Origin: Asanoa sp. WMMD1127
GTDB taxonomy: Bacteria; Actinomycetota; Actinomycetes; Mycobacteriales; Micromonosporaceae
Length of the DNA: 64,000 nt
Reading direction: 5' to 3'
Assembly (NCBI RefSeq): GCF_029626225.1
Contig: NZ_JARUBP010000001.1
Coordinates: forward strand, 7,316,001 to 7,380,000
In this document: one piece after another, positions 9,924 to 17,286 of the stretch
Layout: each line of letters opens with the position of its first letter
Position numbering within the stretch: position 1 is the first letter of the stretch
Notes under the pieces: model-generated
What the model saw: the letters and a program-made list of their open reading frames with translations, nothing else
Told to the model about the DNA's origin: nothing
The model's database searches: none
Made by a program: the position numbers and the translations under genes

Positions 9924-10475
9924 CTACCGCCCCGCGGTCTGGTCGCTCGTCACCGACGGCGCGCCGGCGCCCGGCTTCGGGATCCCGATGACCTTGCCGT
10001 CCTGCAGCCGGATGTAGGCCGGGTCGCCCCCGCCGACCATGCCGAGCTTGCGGGCCTGCGCGGTCAGGTTGCCCGGCGCCTTCGCCTGGGCGATCTCCCG
10101 CTGCAGCTCCTGCTGCTGGAGGTCGAGCGCGGCGCCCGACTCCTTCAGCCGCTCGATCCGGAACGCGTTCTCGGCGATCTTCGTGTTGACCACCAGGATG
10201 CCGAGCACGCCACCGACCACCAGCACCAGGATCAGCGCCACGAACGGCACGCGCGGCCCGGTCACCGGCGGCGGCGGAGCGACCTTGAGCCGTGGCCCCG
10301 CGGCCGCGGGCTGCTTCGGCTGCTCCTTCGGACGCAGGGCGGCACTGCCCTCCGTCGGGAACCGCCGCGCGGCGTCCCGGCCCCGCGGGTCCATCCGGTG
10401 TGCGCGGATGCCCCGCCCCACCTGGCGCTCCGTGGTCCGGCCCCCCGACCGCGGCGTGCGCGTCTGCTCTGTCAT
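9924..10475 (-). CDS. ftsL: FtsL-like septum formation initiator protein
   Basis: Bitopic division protein: a basic cytoplasmic segment of about 85 residues, one membrane helix ([20 protein letters not shown], about 92-111), then a short extracytoplasmic coiled coil ([14 protein letters not shown]) ending in a low-complexity tail. This topology and the position between rsmH and ftsI are those of actinobacterial FtsL (Rv2164c equivalent), expected to act with FtsQ/FtsB. Sequence identity to E. coli FtsL is not recognisable, so the assignment rests on topology and synteny. ATG 10475 overlaps the rsmH stop by 4 nt. Confidence 0.82.
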   Translation of the reverse strand: MTEQTRTPRSGGRTTERQVGRGIRAHRMDPRGRDAARRFPTEGSAALRPKEQPKQPAAAGPRLKVAPPPPVTGPRVPFVALILVLVVGGVLGILVVNTKIAENAFRIERLKESGAALDLQQQELQREIAQAKAPGNLTAQARKLGMVGGGDPAYIRLQDGKVIGIPKPGAGAPSVTSDQTAGR

Positions 10476-11578
10476 GTTCCCTCCCCCTCGTGCTCGTCGT
10501 CCTCGTGGGACTCCACGGCCGGCTGGCGGCGGTCGCCGCCTCCGGTCCGGCCCGCCGTTCGCGCGGCGGGTTGGTGCAGTGCCTTCACCCGGCGCGGCCG
10601 GTCGCGTGCGACCGCGTCGGGGTCGATCCGTTCCGCCGCCCGCAGCCGCACCGACGCGGCCCGCGGGTTCTGCGCCACCTCGTCGTCGGTGGCGGGTTCG
10701 CCCCGGGCGACCAGGCGCAGGGTCGGCCCGGTGCCGGGCAGCTCGACCGGCAGGTCGATCGGCGCGGACGAACGGGCCCGTTCCGCCATGGCCCGCTTCG
10801 TGATCCGGTCCTCCAGCGAGTGGTAGGACAGCACCACGATCCGGCCGCCCAGGGCGAGCGAGTCCAGCGCCGCCGGCACCGCCCGCTCGAGCGTCTCGAG
10901 CTCCCCGTTGACCTCGATCCGCAGTGCCTGGAAGGTACGCTTGGCCGGGTTGCCGCCGGTGCGCCGCGCGGGCGCCGGGATGCTGTCCCGGACCAGCTCG
11001 GCCAGCCGCGCCGACGAGGTGATCGGCTGCCGGGCCCGTTCCCGCACGATCGCCGCCGCGATCCGGCTCGCGAACCGCTCCTCGCCGTAGACCCGCAGCA
11101 CCCGCGTGAGGTCCCCGGCGCTGTAGGTGTTGACGACGGACTCGGCCGTGGCGCCCCGCGTCTGGTCCATCCGCATGTCCAGCGGCGCGTCCTGGGCGTA
11201 CGAGAAGCCCCGGTCCGGCACGTCGAGCTGCAGGGAGGAGACGCCGAGGTCCATCAGCACGCCGTCGACCGCCGGGATGCCCAGGTCGTCGAGGACCGCG
11301 GGCAGCTCGTCGTAGACGGCGTGGACCAGGCGGACGCGGTCGTCGAACCGGGCCAGCCGCTGCCGGGACGCCGCCAGCGCCTCGGTGTCACGGTCGAGCC
11401 CGACCAGCACGACGTCGGGATGCGCGGTGAGGATCGCCTCGGCGTGACCACCGAGACCGAGGGTGGCGTCGACGTGGACGCGCGGGCCCTGCCGGGCGGG
11501 ACGGCGCAAAGCCGGAGCGAGCAGCTCGAGCGTCCGCTCGAGCAGCACCGGCACGTGGGTGCCGCGTGGCTCCTGCAT
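10472..11578 (-). CDS. rsmH: 16S rRNA (cytosine(1402)-N(4))-methyltransferase RsmH
   Basis: SAM-dependent methyltransferase of the small-subunit rRNA (formerly MraW). The conserved N terminus [14 protein letters not shown], the SAM loop [14 protein letters not shown], the [14 protein letters not shown] block and the C-terminal [12 protein letters not shown] motif are all present. ATG 11578 is chosen because GGGGGGACA precedes it by 6 nt and homologues start just before HVPVL. Upstream in-frame GTGs would add poorly conserved sequence. The protein has 368 residues. It is separated from mraZ by about 200 bp without an evident gene. Confidence 0.94.
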   Translation of the reverse strand: MQEPRGTHVPVLLERTLELLAPALRRPARQGPRVHVDATLGLGGHAEAILTAHPDVVLVGLDRDTEALAASRQRLARFDDRVRLVHAVYDELPAVLDDLGIPAVDGVLMDLGVSSLQLDVPDRGFSYAQDAPLDMRMDQTRGATAESVVNTYSAGDLTRVLRVYGEERFASRIAAAIVRERARQPITSSARLAELVRDSIPAPARRTGGNPAKRTFQALRIEVNGELETLERAVPAALDSLALGGRIVVLSYHSLEDRITKRAMAERARSSAPIDLPVELPGTGPTLRLVARGEPATDDEVAQNPRAASVRLRAAERIDPDAVARDRPRRVKALHQPAARTAGRTGGGDRRQPAVESHEDDEHEGEGT

Positions 11579-11775
11579 CGGTTGTCCCCCCACTGACCCG
11601 CCGTCTTCCGCCAGGCCAGACGGCTGCAGCGCTCGCCGTGCCGCCAGATCCCCATCCGCCGCCATGCCTGGCACCGGGGAAGGGACGCCAGGGACGGGAC
11701 GGGTGGAGATCTAGCGGTACGGCAGGCGTTCGGCGGCGGAACCCGGGTCTTCGCGGGACCCGGTGCCACGTCGCC

Positions 11776-12207
11776 CTACAGTCCGCCCGGCAGCACCCCC
11801 TCTTCGATGTCGGCGAAGTCGTCTTCGCTTTCCGCGAGGTAGGTGTCCCAGGCCTGCTTGTCCCAGATCTCCACCCGGGTGCTGGCGCCGATCACGACCA
11901 GCTCTCGGGACAGACCCGCGTATTCCCGCAGGTGTGCCGGGATGGTGACCCGACCTTGCTTGTCGGGCACCTCGTCGTGCGCGCTGGCGAAGAAGACCCG
12001 GCTGTAGGCCCGTGCGGCCTTGTGGGTCATCGGCTGCTCGCGCAACTGACCCGCGATCCGCTGGAACTCGGGCGTCGGGAAGACGTAGAGACAGCGCTCC
12101 TGCCCTTTGGTGATCACGACACCTCCCGCCAGCTCGTCCCGGAACTTCGCCGGCAGGATCAACCGGCCCTTTTCGTCCAGGCGGGGGGTATGCGTGCCGA
12201 GAAACAT
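11776..12207 (-). CDS. mraZ: transcriptional regulator MraZ
   Basis: DNA-binding regulator of the dcw operon, built from two AbrB-like beta domains. It starts [26 protein letters not shown] and carries the second DxKGR-type repeat ([15 protein letters not shown]) near residue 85. Start ATG 12207 gives 143 residues, the usual MraZ length, and is preceded by GAGGGGGTGG. It is the first gene of the cluster. Its promoter is overlapped by three MraZ-type boxes (12285-12310), consistent with autoregulation. Confidence 0.95.
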   Translation of the reverse strand: MFLGTHTPRLDEKGRLILPAKFRDELAGGVVITKGQERCLYVFPTPEFQRIAGQLREQPMTHKAARAYSRVFFASAHDEVPDKQGRVTIPAHLREYAGLSRELVVIGASTRVEIWDKQAWDTYLAESEDDFADIEEGVLPGGL

Positions 12208-12284
12208 TCGGCCCACCCCCTCGCGCGGCGGGCGGATTCGCGGTCCACCCGAGGCCGGCGGACCCTCCCGGCCCCGCCATTGAT

Positions 12285-12310
12285 CCCCACTCTACTCCAC
12301 TTCCCTCCAC
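12285..12310 (-). promoter_or_regulatory. MraZ operator: three direct GTGG(A/G)G boxes at 10-bp intervals
   Basis: Reading the minus strand, GTGGAG (12310-12305), GTGGAG (12300-12295) and GTGGGG (12290-12285) recur every 10 bp, one helical turn apart. They lie about 80 nt upstream of the mraZ ATG. MraZ is known to bind short G-rich direct repeats upstream of its own gene. The spacing and position fit that exactly. Confidence 0.8.
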
Positions 12311-12316
12311 CCGCAA
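12289..12316 (-). promoter_or_regulatory. probable mraZ (dcw operon) promoter
   Basis: TTGCGG (-35 like, 12316-12311) is followed after 16 nt by TAGAGT (-10 like, 12294-12289). The MraZ boxes lie between and across these elements, so MraZ binding should exclude RNA polymerase. No transcription start data are available. Confidence 0.5.
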
Positions 12317-12372
12317 CCAGAATCCGGCTTCACATCCGGCCCGCTCCCGCGCAAAACCGCACGTCAAAGGGG

Positions 12373-12388
12373 GTGGGGCGCAGTGGAG
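12373..12388 (+). promoter_or_regulatory. second, inverted pair of MraZ-like boxes
   Basis: On the plus strand GTGGGG (12373-12378) and GTGGAG (12383-12388) occur exactly 10 bp apart, facing away from mraZ and about 65 bp upstream of the main operator. No plus-strand gene starts nearby. This may be an auxiliary MraZ site or chance in G-rich DNA. Confidence 0.35.
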
Positions 12389-12519
12389 GGCCGCGCCGTC
12401 CCACCCCTTGTCCAAATACCGACAAGCTCGGTGAGACGCGTAACGCTGTGCCCAATGGCCTCGTTAACACCGCCTGTTACGCGAAATCGGTGGTTCGCGG
12501 GGAAGCCGGGGAGAGAAGT

Positions 12520-12552
12520 GGAGGGCGCCGCGGCATGACCGCGACGCCCTCC
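12520..12552 (-). terminator. terminator after the NlpC/P60 gene
   Basis: A two-part perfect hairpin: outer arms GGAGGGCG (12520-12527) and CGCCCTCC (12545-12552), inner arms CGCGG and CCGCG around a CATGA loop. It begins 24 nt past the stop codon of the wall hydrolase. It has no U-run, as is common for actinobacterial hairpin terminators. Confidence 0.75.
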
Positions 12553-12575
12553 GACACAGAGAGAGAAGGAGACCC

Positions 12576-13373
12576 TCAGACGATCCGGCGCACCACGTAG
12601 CTGCGCGTCCAGATCTTGTGCTTGCCGACCCGGGTGCCCGGATGCGGCGCGTCGTACATGTAGCCGCCGCCGGCGTAGACACCGGCGTGCGTGCCGTACG
12701 AGCCGCTGCGGACGATGATCAGGTCGCCCGGGCGGGCGGCCGACTTCGACACCGACCGGCCGTACCGCTGCTGGCTGTTCGCCTTGTGCGGCAGCTTCTT
12801 GCCGGCGGCCTTGCGGTAGACGTACATCGTGTAGCCGGAGCAGTCGAACGCCGACGGCCCCGAGGCGCCGTAGCGGTACGGCCGCCCGACGTGCCGCTTC
12901 GCCTCGGCGAGCACCTTGGCGCCGCTGGGCTTGACGGTGACGCGCATGGTCGGCGTCCAGTAGCGGGCGTAGCCGCCACCACCCTTGAAGACGATGCGGT
13001 ACGAGGTGGTGGACAGCGGCTTGACGGAGAACCAGTTGTAGCCGTTGCCGTACAACCGCTTGGTGCCCCGAGCCTTCCAGGTCCGCGAGGAGGCGGACCA
13101 CTGCTCGAGTGCCACCACCGTCCCCGCGCCGGCCGGTTTCCCGGTCTTCGGATTCTTGATTGTGATCCGCAACGTGGCGCTGCTGCCCCACGGAAGCGAC
13201 GGCCGGCTGTTGCTTGCGGAGATCGCCGGCCGGGGAGCGGCCGCGCCGGCGGCCGAAGCCGGCGGCGTCGCGATCAGTTGGCCGGCGCACAGGCAGGCGG
13301 CGGCGGTGGTCGCGGCGATCCTGCCGGCCCGGGCGGCGGACCGCCCCGACCGGCGTGAACGAAGTTCGAGCAC
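12576..13373 (-). CDS. secreted NlpC/P60 peptidoglycan endopeptidase
   Basis: Predicted exported cell-wall hydrolase cleaving stem peptides. A signal peptide (basic start, hydrophobic AATTAAACLCAGQLIA, then ATPPASAAG) occupies about residues 1-43. An Ig-like/beta-rich region follows, and the C-terminal NlpC/P60 domain carries catalytic Cys (FDCSGYTMYVY, about 177), His (GTHAGVYAG, about 228) and the third polar His (APHPG). GTG 13373 has GGAGGGAA 8 nt upstream, immediately after the 3' strand of the upstream riboswitch stem. It is monocistronic, with its own terminator. Confidence 0.9.
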   Translation of the reverse strand: MLELRSRRSGRSAARAGRIAATTAAACLCAGQLIATPPASAAGAAAPRPAISASNSRPSLPWGSSATLRITIKNPKTGKPAGAGTVVALEQWSASSRTWKARGTKRLYGNGYNWFSVKPLSTTSYRIVFKGGGGYARYWTPTMRVTVKPSGAKVLAEAKRHVGRPYRYGASGPSAFDCSGYTMYVYRKAAGKKLPHKANSQQRYGRSVSKSAARPGDLIIVRSGSYGTHAGVYAGGGYMYDAPHPGTRVGKHKIWTRSYVVRRIV

Positions 13374-13390
13374 GAACGAGTTCCCTCCGG

Positions 13391-13571
13391 CACGCCTGCG
13401 AAGGGAGCCGCCGCGCGCACGGGCACGGCCGCTGCCGTGCCTGTCCGGCGCCCGGCGTCCGCCCCGGCCGCTGGCGGCGGCGTGGCGACGCGGGATCCCC
13501 CCTCCCCCGCTCTGGCTCGCCGTGGGTGAGGTGTCAGTGAGACGTCGCGGGGATGAGCGGGGTTCGGCGTG
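13391..13571 (-). ncRNA. candidate c-di-AMP (ydaO-yuaA type) riboswitch
   Basis: The minus-strand leader of the NlpC/P60 gene contains actinobacterial ydaO landmarks in order: CACGCCGAACCCCGCUCAU, then GAGCGGGGGA, an internal perfect hairpin GGCACGGC-AGCG-GCCGUGCC, then CUCCCUUCGCAGGCGUG. The ends pair as P1 (CACGCC, 13571-13566, with GGCGUG, 13396-13391). The gene's Shine-Dalgarno follows P1 directly. Wall hydrolase genes are the standard context of this class in Actinobacteria. Assigned from memory of the consensus, not by a covariance model. Confidence 0.65.
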
Positions 13572-13585
13572 TCCCGACGCGGCGC

Positions 13586-13615
13586 GGCCGGTCGCGCAGC
13601 GCTGCGTGACCGGCC
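13586..13615. repeat. 30-bp near-perfect palindrome upstream of the riboswitch
   Basis: Arms 13586-13600 (GGCCGGTCGCGCAGC) and 13601-13615 are complementary except for one pair, with no spacer. It precedes the aptamer in the transcript or lies at its promoter. It could be an operator or a 5' stabilising hairpin. Confidence 0.6.
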
Positions 13616-13886
13616 ATCAGTTTGTAACCGATCGCGACGTATACGCAGGGATACGACTTGATTACCCACTGAAGTTGGCACGCTCCGTCTCGCCCTTCTC
13701 GACAATGTGTGTCCGATTCATCACCGACAGTGGGTTACTGTCCGATCCGCAGTCCGTAATAACGATCAGTGACGATGGGCACACAACTCGTTCGAGGCTG
13801 CTCGGACAAAACGGGCTATATTTCCTCGGCCCGTGGTCTGCGCGCGACCGGCCGCGTGCTATGTCCTGTCCGGTAACCTCGCTCGC
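13616..13886. other. intergenic region between divergent NlpC/P60 and murT
   Basis: Less G/C-rich than the surroundings and without a credible gene. It should hold the divergent promoters. The only clear element is TAACCT at 13874-13879, 7 nt before the murT GTG, which suggests a leaderless murT transcript. Confidence 0.5.
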
Positions 13887-15125
13887 GTGACGGACGCGAA
13901 AATGCCCCTGCGGGCAAAGGTGGCCAGCTCGGTGTCGCGCACCGCGGCGGCGCTGTCCCGCGCCGCCGGCCGCGGCGACGGGTCGGTGATCGGCGGCTGG
14001 ATCGGCCTCAAGATCGACCCGGAACTGCTCGCCCATCTGGCCGCCGGCCGCAAGGTCGCGCTGGTGTCGGGCACCAACGGCAAGACCACGACCACCAAGC
14101 TCACCGTGGCCGCCCTCGAAGGGCTCGGCCGGGTCGCCACCAACGCGTTCGGCGCCAACATGCCGACCGGGCACACCTCCGCCCTGGCCAAGGCCGGCGC
14201 CACGCCGTTCGCGGTGCTCGAGGTCGACGAGCACTACCTGGCCCGCGTCCTGGACGAGACCCAGCCGCGCGCGGTGGCCCTGCTCAACCTCTCCCGCGAC
14301 CAGCTCGACCGGGCGAAGGAGGTGGCGATGATGGCGCAGATGTGGCGGACGGCGCTGGCCGCGCACCCCGGCGTCCACATCATCGCCAACGCCGACGACC
14401 CCATGGTCACCTGGGCCGCGCTCGGCTCACCGGCGGTGACCTGGTTCAGCGCGGGCCAGCGCTGGCACGACGACTCCTGGGTGTGCCCCGAGTGCGGCGG
14501 CGCCATCGAGCGGGCCCACGGCGACTGGCGCTGCAGCAACTGCCCGCTGCGCCGGCCCAAGCCCGACTGGGTGGTCGAGGACGACGGCGTGGTCGACCCG
14601 ACCGGCGCCTGGCACCAGGTGCGGCTCCAGCTGCCCGGCACGGTCAACATCGGCAACGCGGCCACCGCGCTCGCCGTCGCCGCCCAGTTCGGCGTGCGGC
14701 CCGCCGACGCGGTCAAGCGGCTCGGCGCGGTCACCTCGGTCGCCGGCCGCTACGCCCAGGTCGAGCGCGACGGCCGGCTGATCCGGCTGCTGCTGGCCAA
14801 GAACCCGGCCAGCTGGCTCGAGGCGTTCGACATGGCCGAGGCCGCGCCGACGCTGCTCTCGATCAACGCGCGGGACCCCGACGGGCTCGACACGTCGTGG
14901 CTGTTCGACGTCGACTTCTCGCCGCTGCGCGACGGGCGCCAGGTGCTGATCACCGGCGACCGGGCGTACGACCTGGCGGTCCGCCTCCAGGTCAACGGCG
15001 TGCCGTTCGCGCACGTCACCTCGTTCGCCGACGCCATCGCCGCCGTGCCGCCCGGCCGGCTCGAAGTGATCGCCAACTACACCGCCTTCCAGGACATCCG
15101 AGCGGAGCTGGACCGTGTCAACTGA
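13887..15125 (+). CDS. murT: lipid II isoglutaminyl synthase, ligase subunit MurT
   Basis: Mur-ligase-like subunit that, with GatD, amidates the alpha-carboxyl of D-Glu in lipid II. The ATP loop GTNGKTTTTK is at residues 61-70. A four-Cys zinc ribbon (CPEC...CSNC, about 199-222), typical of MurT, splits the central domain, and a DUF1727-type C-terminal domain follows. GTG 13887 has no Shine-Dalgarno but a TAACCT box 7 nt upstream, so the mRNA is probably leaderless. ATG 13902 is the alternative. It overlaps gatD by 11 nt. It has 412 residues. Confidence 0.93.
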   Translation: MTDAKMPLRAKVASSVSRTAAALSRAAGRGDGSVIGGWIGLKIDPELLAHLAAGRKVALVSGTNGKTTTTKLTVAALEGLGRVATNAFGANMPTGHTSALAKAGATPFAVLEVDEHYLARVLDETQPRAVALLNLSRDQLDRAKEVAMMAQMWRTALAAHPGVHIIANADDPMVTWAALGSPAVTWFSAGQRWHDDSWVCPECGGAIERAHGDWRCSNCPLRRPKPDWVVEDDGVVDPTGAWHQVRLQLPGTVNIGNAATALAVAAQFGVRPADAVKRLGAVTSVAGRYAQVERDGRLIRLLLAKNPASWLEAFDMAEAAPTLLSINARDPDGLDTSWLFDVDFSPLRDGRQVLITGDRAYDLAVRLQVNGVPFAHVTSFADAIAAVPPGRLEVIANYTAFQDIRAELDRVN

Positions 15126-15825
15126 AGCCCTGCGCATCGTCTGGATCTACCCCGACCTGCTGTCGACGTACGGCGACCGGGGCAACATGCTGATCCTCGC
15201 CCACCGCGCGCAGGCCCGCCGCATCCCCGTCGAGACCATCGAGGTCCGCTCCGACCAGCGGATGCCAGACTCCGCCGACCTCTACCTGATCGGCGGCGGC
15301 GAGGACGGCCCGCAGGCCCTGGCGGCCCAGCGCCTCAACGCCGACGGCGGCCTGCACCGCGCGGTCGCCCGGGGCTCGGTGGTGTTCGCGGTCTGCGCCG
15401 GCTACCAGCTGCTCGGCACGTCGTTCTTCGCCAAGGGCGCCTCGTACCCCGGGCTGTCGCTGATGGACCTGCAGTCCGACCGCGGCCCGACCCGCGCGGT
15501 CGGCGAGCTGCACGGCGTGATCGACCCGCGGCTCGGGCTGCCGCCGCTGTCGGGCTTCGAAAACCACGGCGGCCGCACCCACCTCGGCCCCGGCGTCTCG
15601 CCGCTGGCCCAGGTGACCACCGGCGTCGGCAACGACGGCGCCAGCGAGGGGGCGTGGCGGGGCAACCTGCTCGGCACCTACTCCCACGGGCCGGCCCTGT
15701 CGCGCAACCCGGCCATGGCCGATCTGCTGCTGCGCTGGGCGACCGGCGCGGCCTACCTGCCGCCGCTCGACGACGCCTGGGCCGACCGCCTGCGCCACGA
15801 GCGCCAGGCCGCCGTCGCGCCGTGA
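15115..15825 (+). CDS. gatD: lipid II isoglutaminyl synthase, glutaminase subunit GatD
   Basis: Class I glutamine amidotransferase that supplies ammonia to MurT. Nucleophile Cys lies in VFAVCAGYQLLG (about residue 94) and the active-site His in GTYSHGPAL (about 190). The IGGGEDGPQ segment is the usual GatD N-terminal signature. At 236 residues it is normal length. Start GTG 15115 lies inside the end of murT, and the stop overlaps the next gene by 4 nt, so all three genes are translationally coupled. Confidence 0.93.
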   Translation: MSTEALRIVWIYPDLLSTYGDRGNMLILAHRAQARRIPVETIEVRSDQRMPDSADLYLIGGGEDGPQALAAQRLNADGGLHRAVARGSVVFAVCAGYQLLGTSFFAKGASYPGLSLMDLQSDRGPTRAVGELHGVIDPRLGLPPLSGFENHGGRTHLGPGVSPLAQVTTGVGNDGASEGAWRGNLLGTYSHGPALSRNPAMADLLLRWATGAAYLPPLDDAWADRLRHERQAAVAP

Positions 15826-16592
15826 CCACCGAGCCGGAGCCGCGGCGGGCGCTCGCCGCGCCGCCGGCCCGGCCCGCCCTCCCGGCGGGCCGGTCGCGCC
15901 TGGCGCTGCCCGCGGGCCTGCGCCGCCGCTGGCACCGCCACCCGGTGCTCCGGTTCGCGCTCCTGGTCGCGCTGCTCGGCAGCTTCGGCCTGCTGCTGCT
16001 GCTCGCCCCGCCGGACCTGCAGGCCATCCCCGATGCCGTCGACCGGCTCGGCCCGTTCGCTCCGCTCGCCGCCGTCGGGGTCGGCGCGGCGCTGCTGATC
16101 GTGCTGGTGCCCCGCACCCTGATCACCGTCGCCTGGGGCGCCCTGTTCGGCCCGCTGGGCGGCGCCGGCTACACGCTGGCGGCCGCGCTCCTGGCGGCCC
16201 TGCTGGGCTTCGGGGTGGGCCGCTGGCTGGGCCGCGACTTCGTCGCCGAACGCGTCCGCGGCCGCCTCGCCCGCCTCGACGGCTGGTTCTCCCGCCAGTC
16301 CCTGTTCGGCGTGATCACCGTCCGCCTCCTGCCTATCGGCGGCTTCGGCCTGGTCAGCTACGGCTACGGCACCACCGGCGCCCGCCTGCTCCCCTACCTG
16401 GCCGGCAGCGTCATCGCCTCGGCCCCGTCCGCTTTCGGCTACGCCGCCATCGGCTCGGCGGTGGTCTCCCCGGGCTCGATCAACTGGTTCGCCGTGGCCC
16501 CGGCCACCTTCGGCCTCTTCGCCACCGCCATCATCCTGTGGCGCTGGCGCCGCTCCGCGCGGCCTCCCACGCGAACCCGTCCGGATCGCTGA
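15822..16592 (+). CDS. TVP38/TMEM64 family membrane protein
   Basis: DedA/VTT-superfamily membrane protein. A proline/arginine-rich N terminus is followed by about five hydrophobic segments and the VTT-domain motif region (LITVAWGALFGPLGGAGYTLAAA, then FGVGRWLGRDF and FGVITVRLLPIGGFGLVSYGYG). Related proteins are implicated in lipid scrambling or membrane homeostasis, but the substrate here is unknown. GTG 15822 overlaps the gatD stop (GTGA), tying it to lipid II amidation genes. The last 62 nt overlap the convergent VOC gene. Confidence 0.82.
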   Translation: MTTEPEPRRALAAPPARPALPAGRSRLALPAGLRRRWHRHPVLRFALLVALLGSFGLLLLLAPPDLQAIPDAVDRLGPFAPLAAVGVGAALLIVLVPRTLITVAWGALFGPLGGAGYTLAAALLAALLGFGVGRWLGRDFVAERVRGRLARLDGWFSRQSLFGVITVRLLPIGGFGLVSYGYGTTGARLLPYLAGSVIASAPSAFGYAAIGSAVVSPGSINWFAVAPATFGLFATAIILWRWRRSARPPTRTRPDR

Positions 16593-17157
16593 ACGCCCCG
16601 GCGTCCCCGCCGATCACGATCCGATGCGCCCCACTGCCCTCGGCCGCGACACCCGCGTTCTTCGCGAGCGCCTTGCGCTTGTTGAGCGTCAGCTTCACCG
16701 GCCCACTGTCGAACTCGACGTACCGCCCACCGAAGCTCTTGGAAACGGTCAGCCCGCGCTCGGCATAGAACCGCTTGCTGGCGCCCACGTCCTCGCACCC
16801 GAGCTGAAGCACGACCGCCTCCACCTCGCGGGTGGCCGGCCCGCTGTTCTTCTTCGACGAGGACGCGATCGTCCAGATCGTGCCGTCCGGCGCCTGCACG
16901 ACCGCCCCATAACCCCAGAGCGACTTCTCGGCCGCCTTGACCACCTTGGCGCCGGTCGCGACAGCACTGTCGACGAACCCGTCCACGGTCGCGGGCTGCG
17001 AAACGATCAGGGACATGGTGAACCCCCGAAACCCGCTGGTTGCCGCGTCCGAGACCCGCGTCCGCACCCGGCTGCCAAGCCCGAAGGCCGCGTCGTAGAA
17101 CCGATCGGCGGCCGCGGTGTCGGCCACCTCGATGGTGATGAACTCGATGGAAGTCAT
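16531..17157 (-). CDS. VOC (glyoxalase/bleomycin-resistance fold) family protein
   Basis: Two beta-alpha-beta-beta-beta units typical of the vicinal-oxygen-chelate fold: MTSIEFITIEVADTAAADRFYDAAFG at the start and VVLQLGCEDVGASKRFYAERG near residue 115. Each unit ends in a D-P-x-G-type strand (APDGTIW, SDPDGFAWE). This resembles the small glyoxalase-like proteins annotated as hydroxylases or resistance proteins. Metal ligands and substrate cannot be assigned. It has 208 residues and its own ATG at 17157. The 3' end overlaps the TVP38 gene convergently by 62 nt. Confidence 0.8.
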   Translation of the reverse strand: MTSIEFITIEVADTAAADRFYDAAFGLGSRVRTRVSDAATSGFRGFTMSLIVSQPATVDGFVDSAVATGAKVVKAAEKSLWGYGAVVQAPDGTIWTIASSSKKNSGPATREVEAVVLQLGCEDVGASKRFYAERGLTVSKSFGGRYVEFDSGPVKLTLNKRKALAKNAGVAAEGSGAHRIVIGGDAGAFSDPDGFAWEAARSGASATG

Positions 17158-17228
17158 GCGAGAAACGCTAGGTCACCCCAGCCCACCAACGCTTCTCGAA
17201 ACCTGACCGGATGCGGCCGGGCACCCTG

Positions 17229-17264
17229 ACCCACCGACCGGGACCGTGATCGCGGTCGGTGGGT
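17229..17264 (-). terminator. terminator after leuS
   Basis: Twelve-bp perfect stem (ACCCACCGACCG, 17229-17240, with CGGTCGGTGGGT, 17253-17264), 12-nt loop, starting 23 nt after the leuS stop and before the VOC gene on the same strand. No U-run. Confidence 0.65.
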
Positions 17265-17286
17265 GGGTCCGGGACATCGGAACCGG

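Noticed and set aside
10472-11674. Longer RsmH starting at 11674
   Set aside because: The added N terminus is not conserved in the family, and the ATG at 11578 has a good ribosome site.
13357-13385. GAACGAAGTTC and GAACGAGTTC as LexA boxes at the NlpC start
   Set aside because: Half-site spacing is 3 and 2 nt instead of 4, and the region overlaps the start codon and ribosome site.
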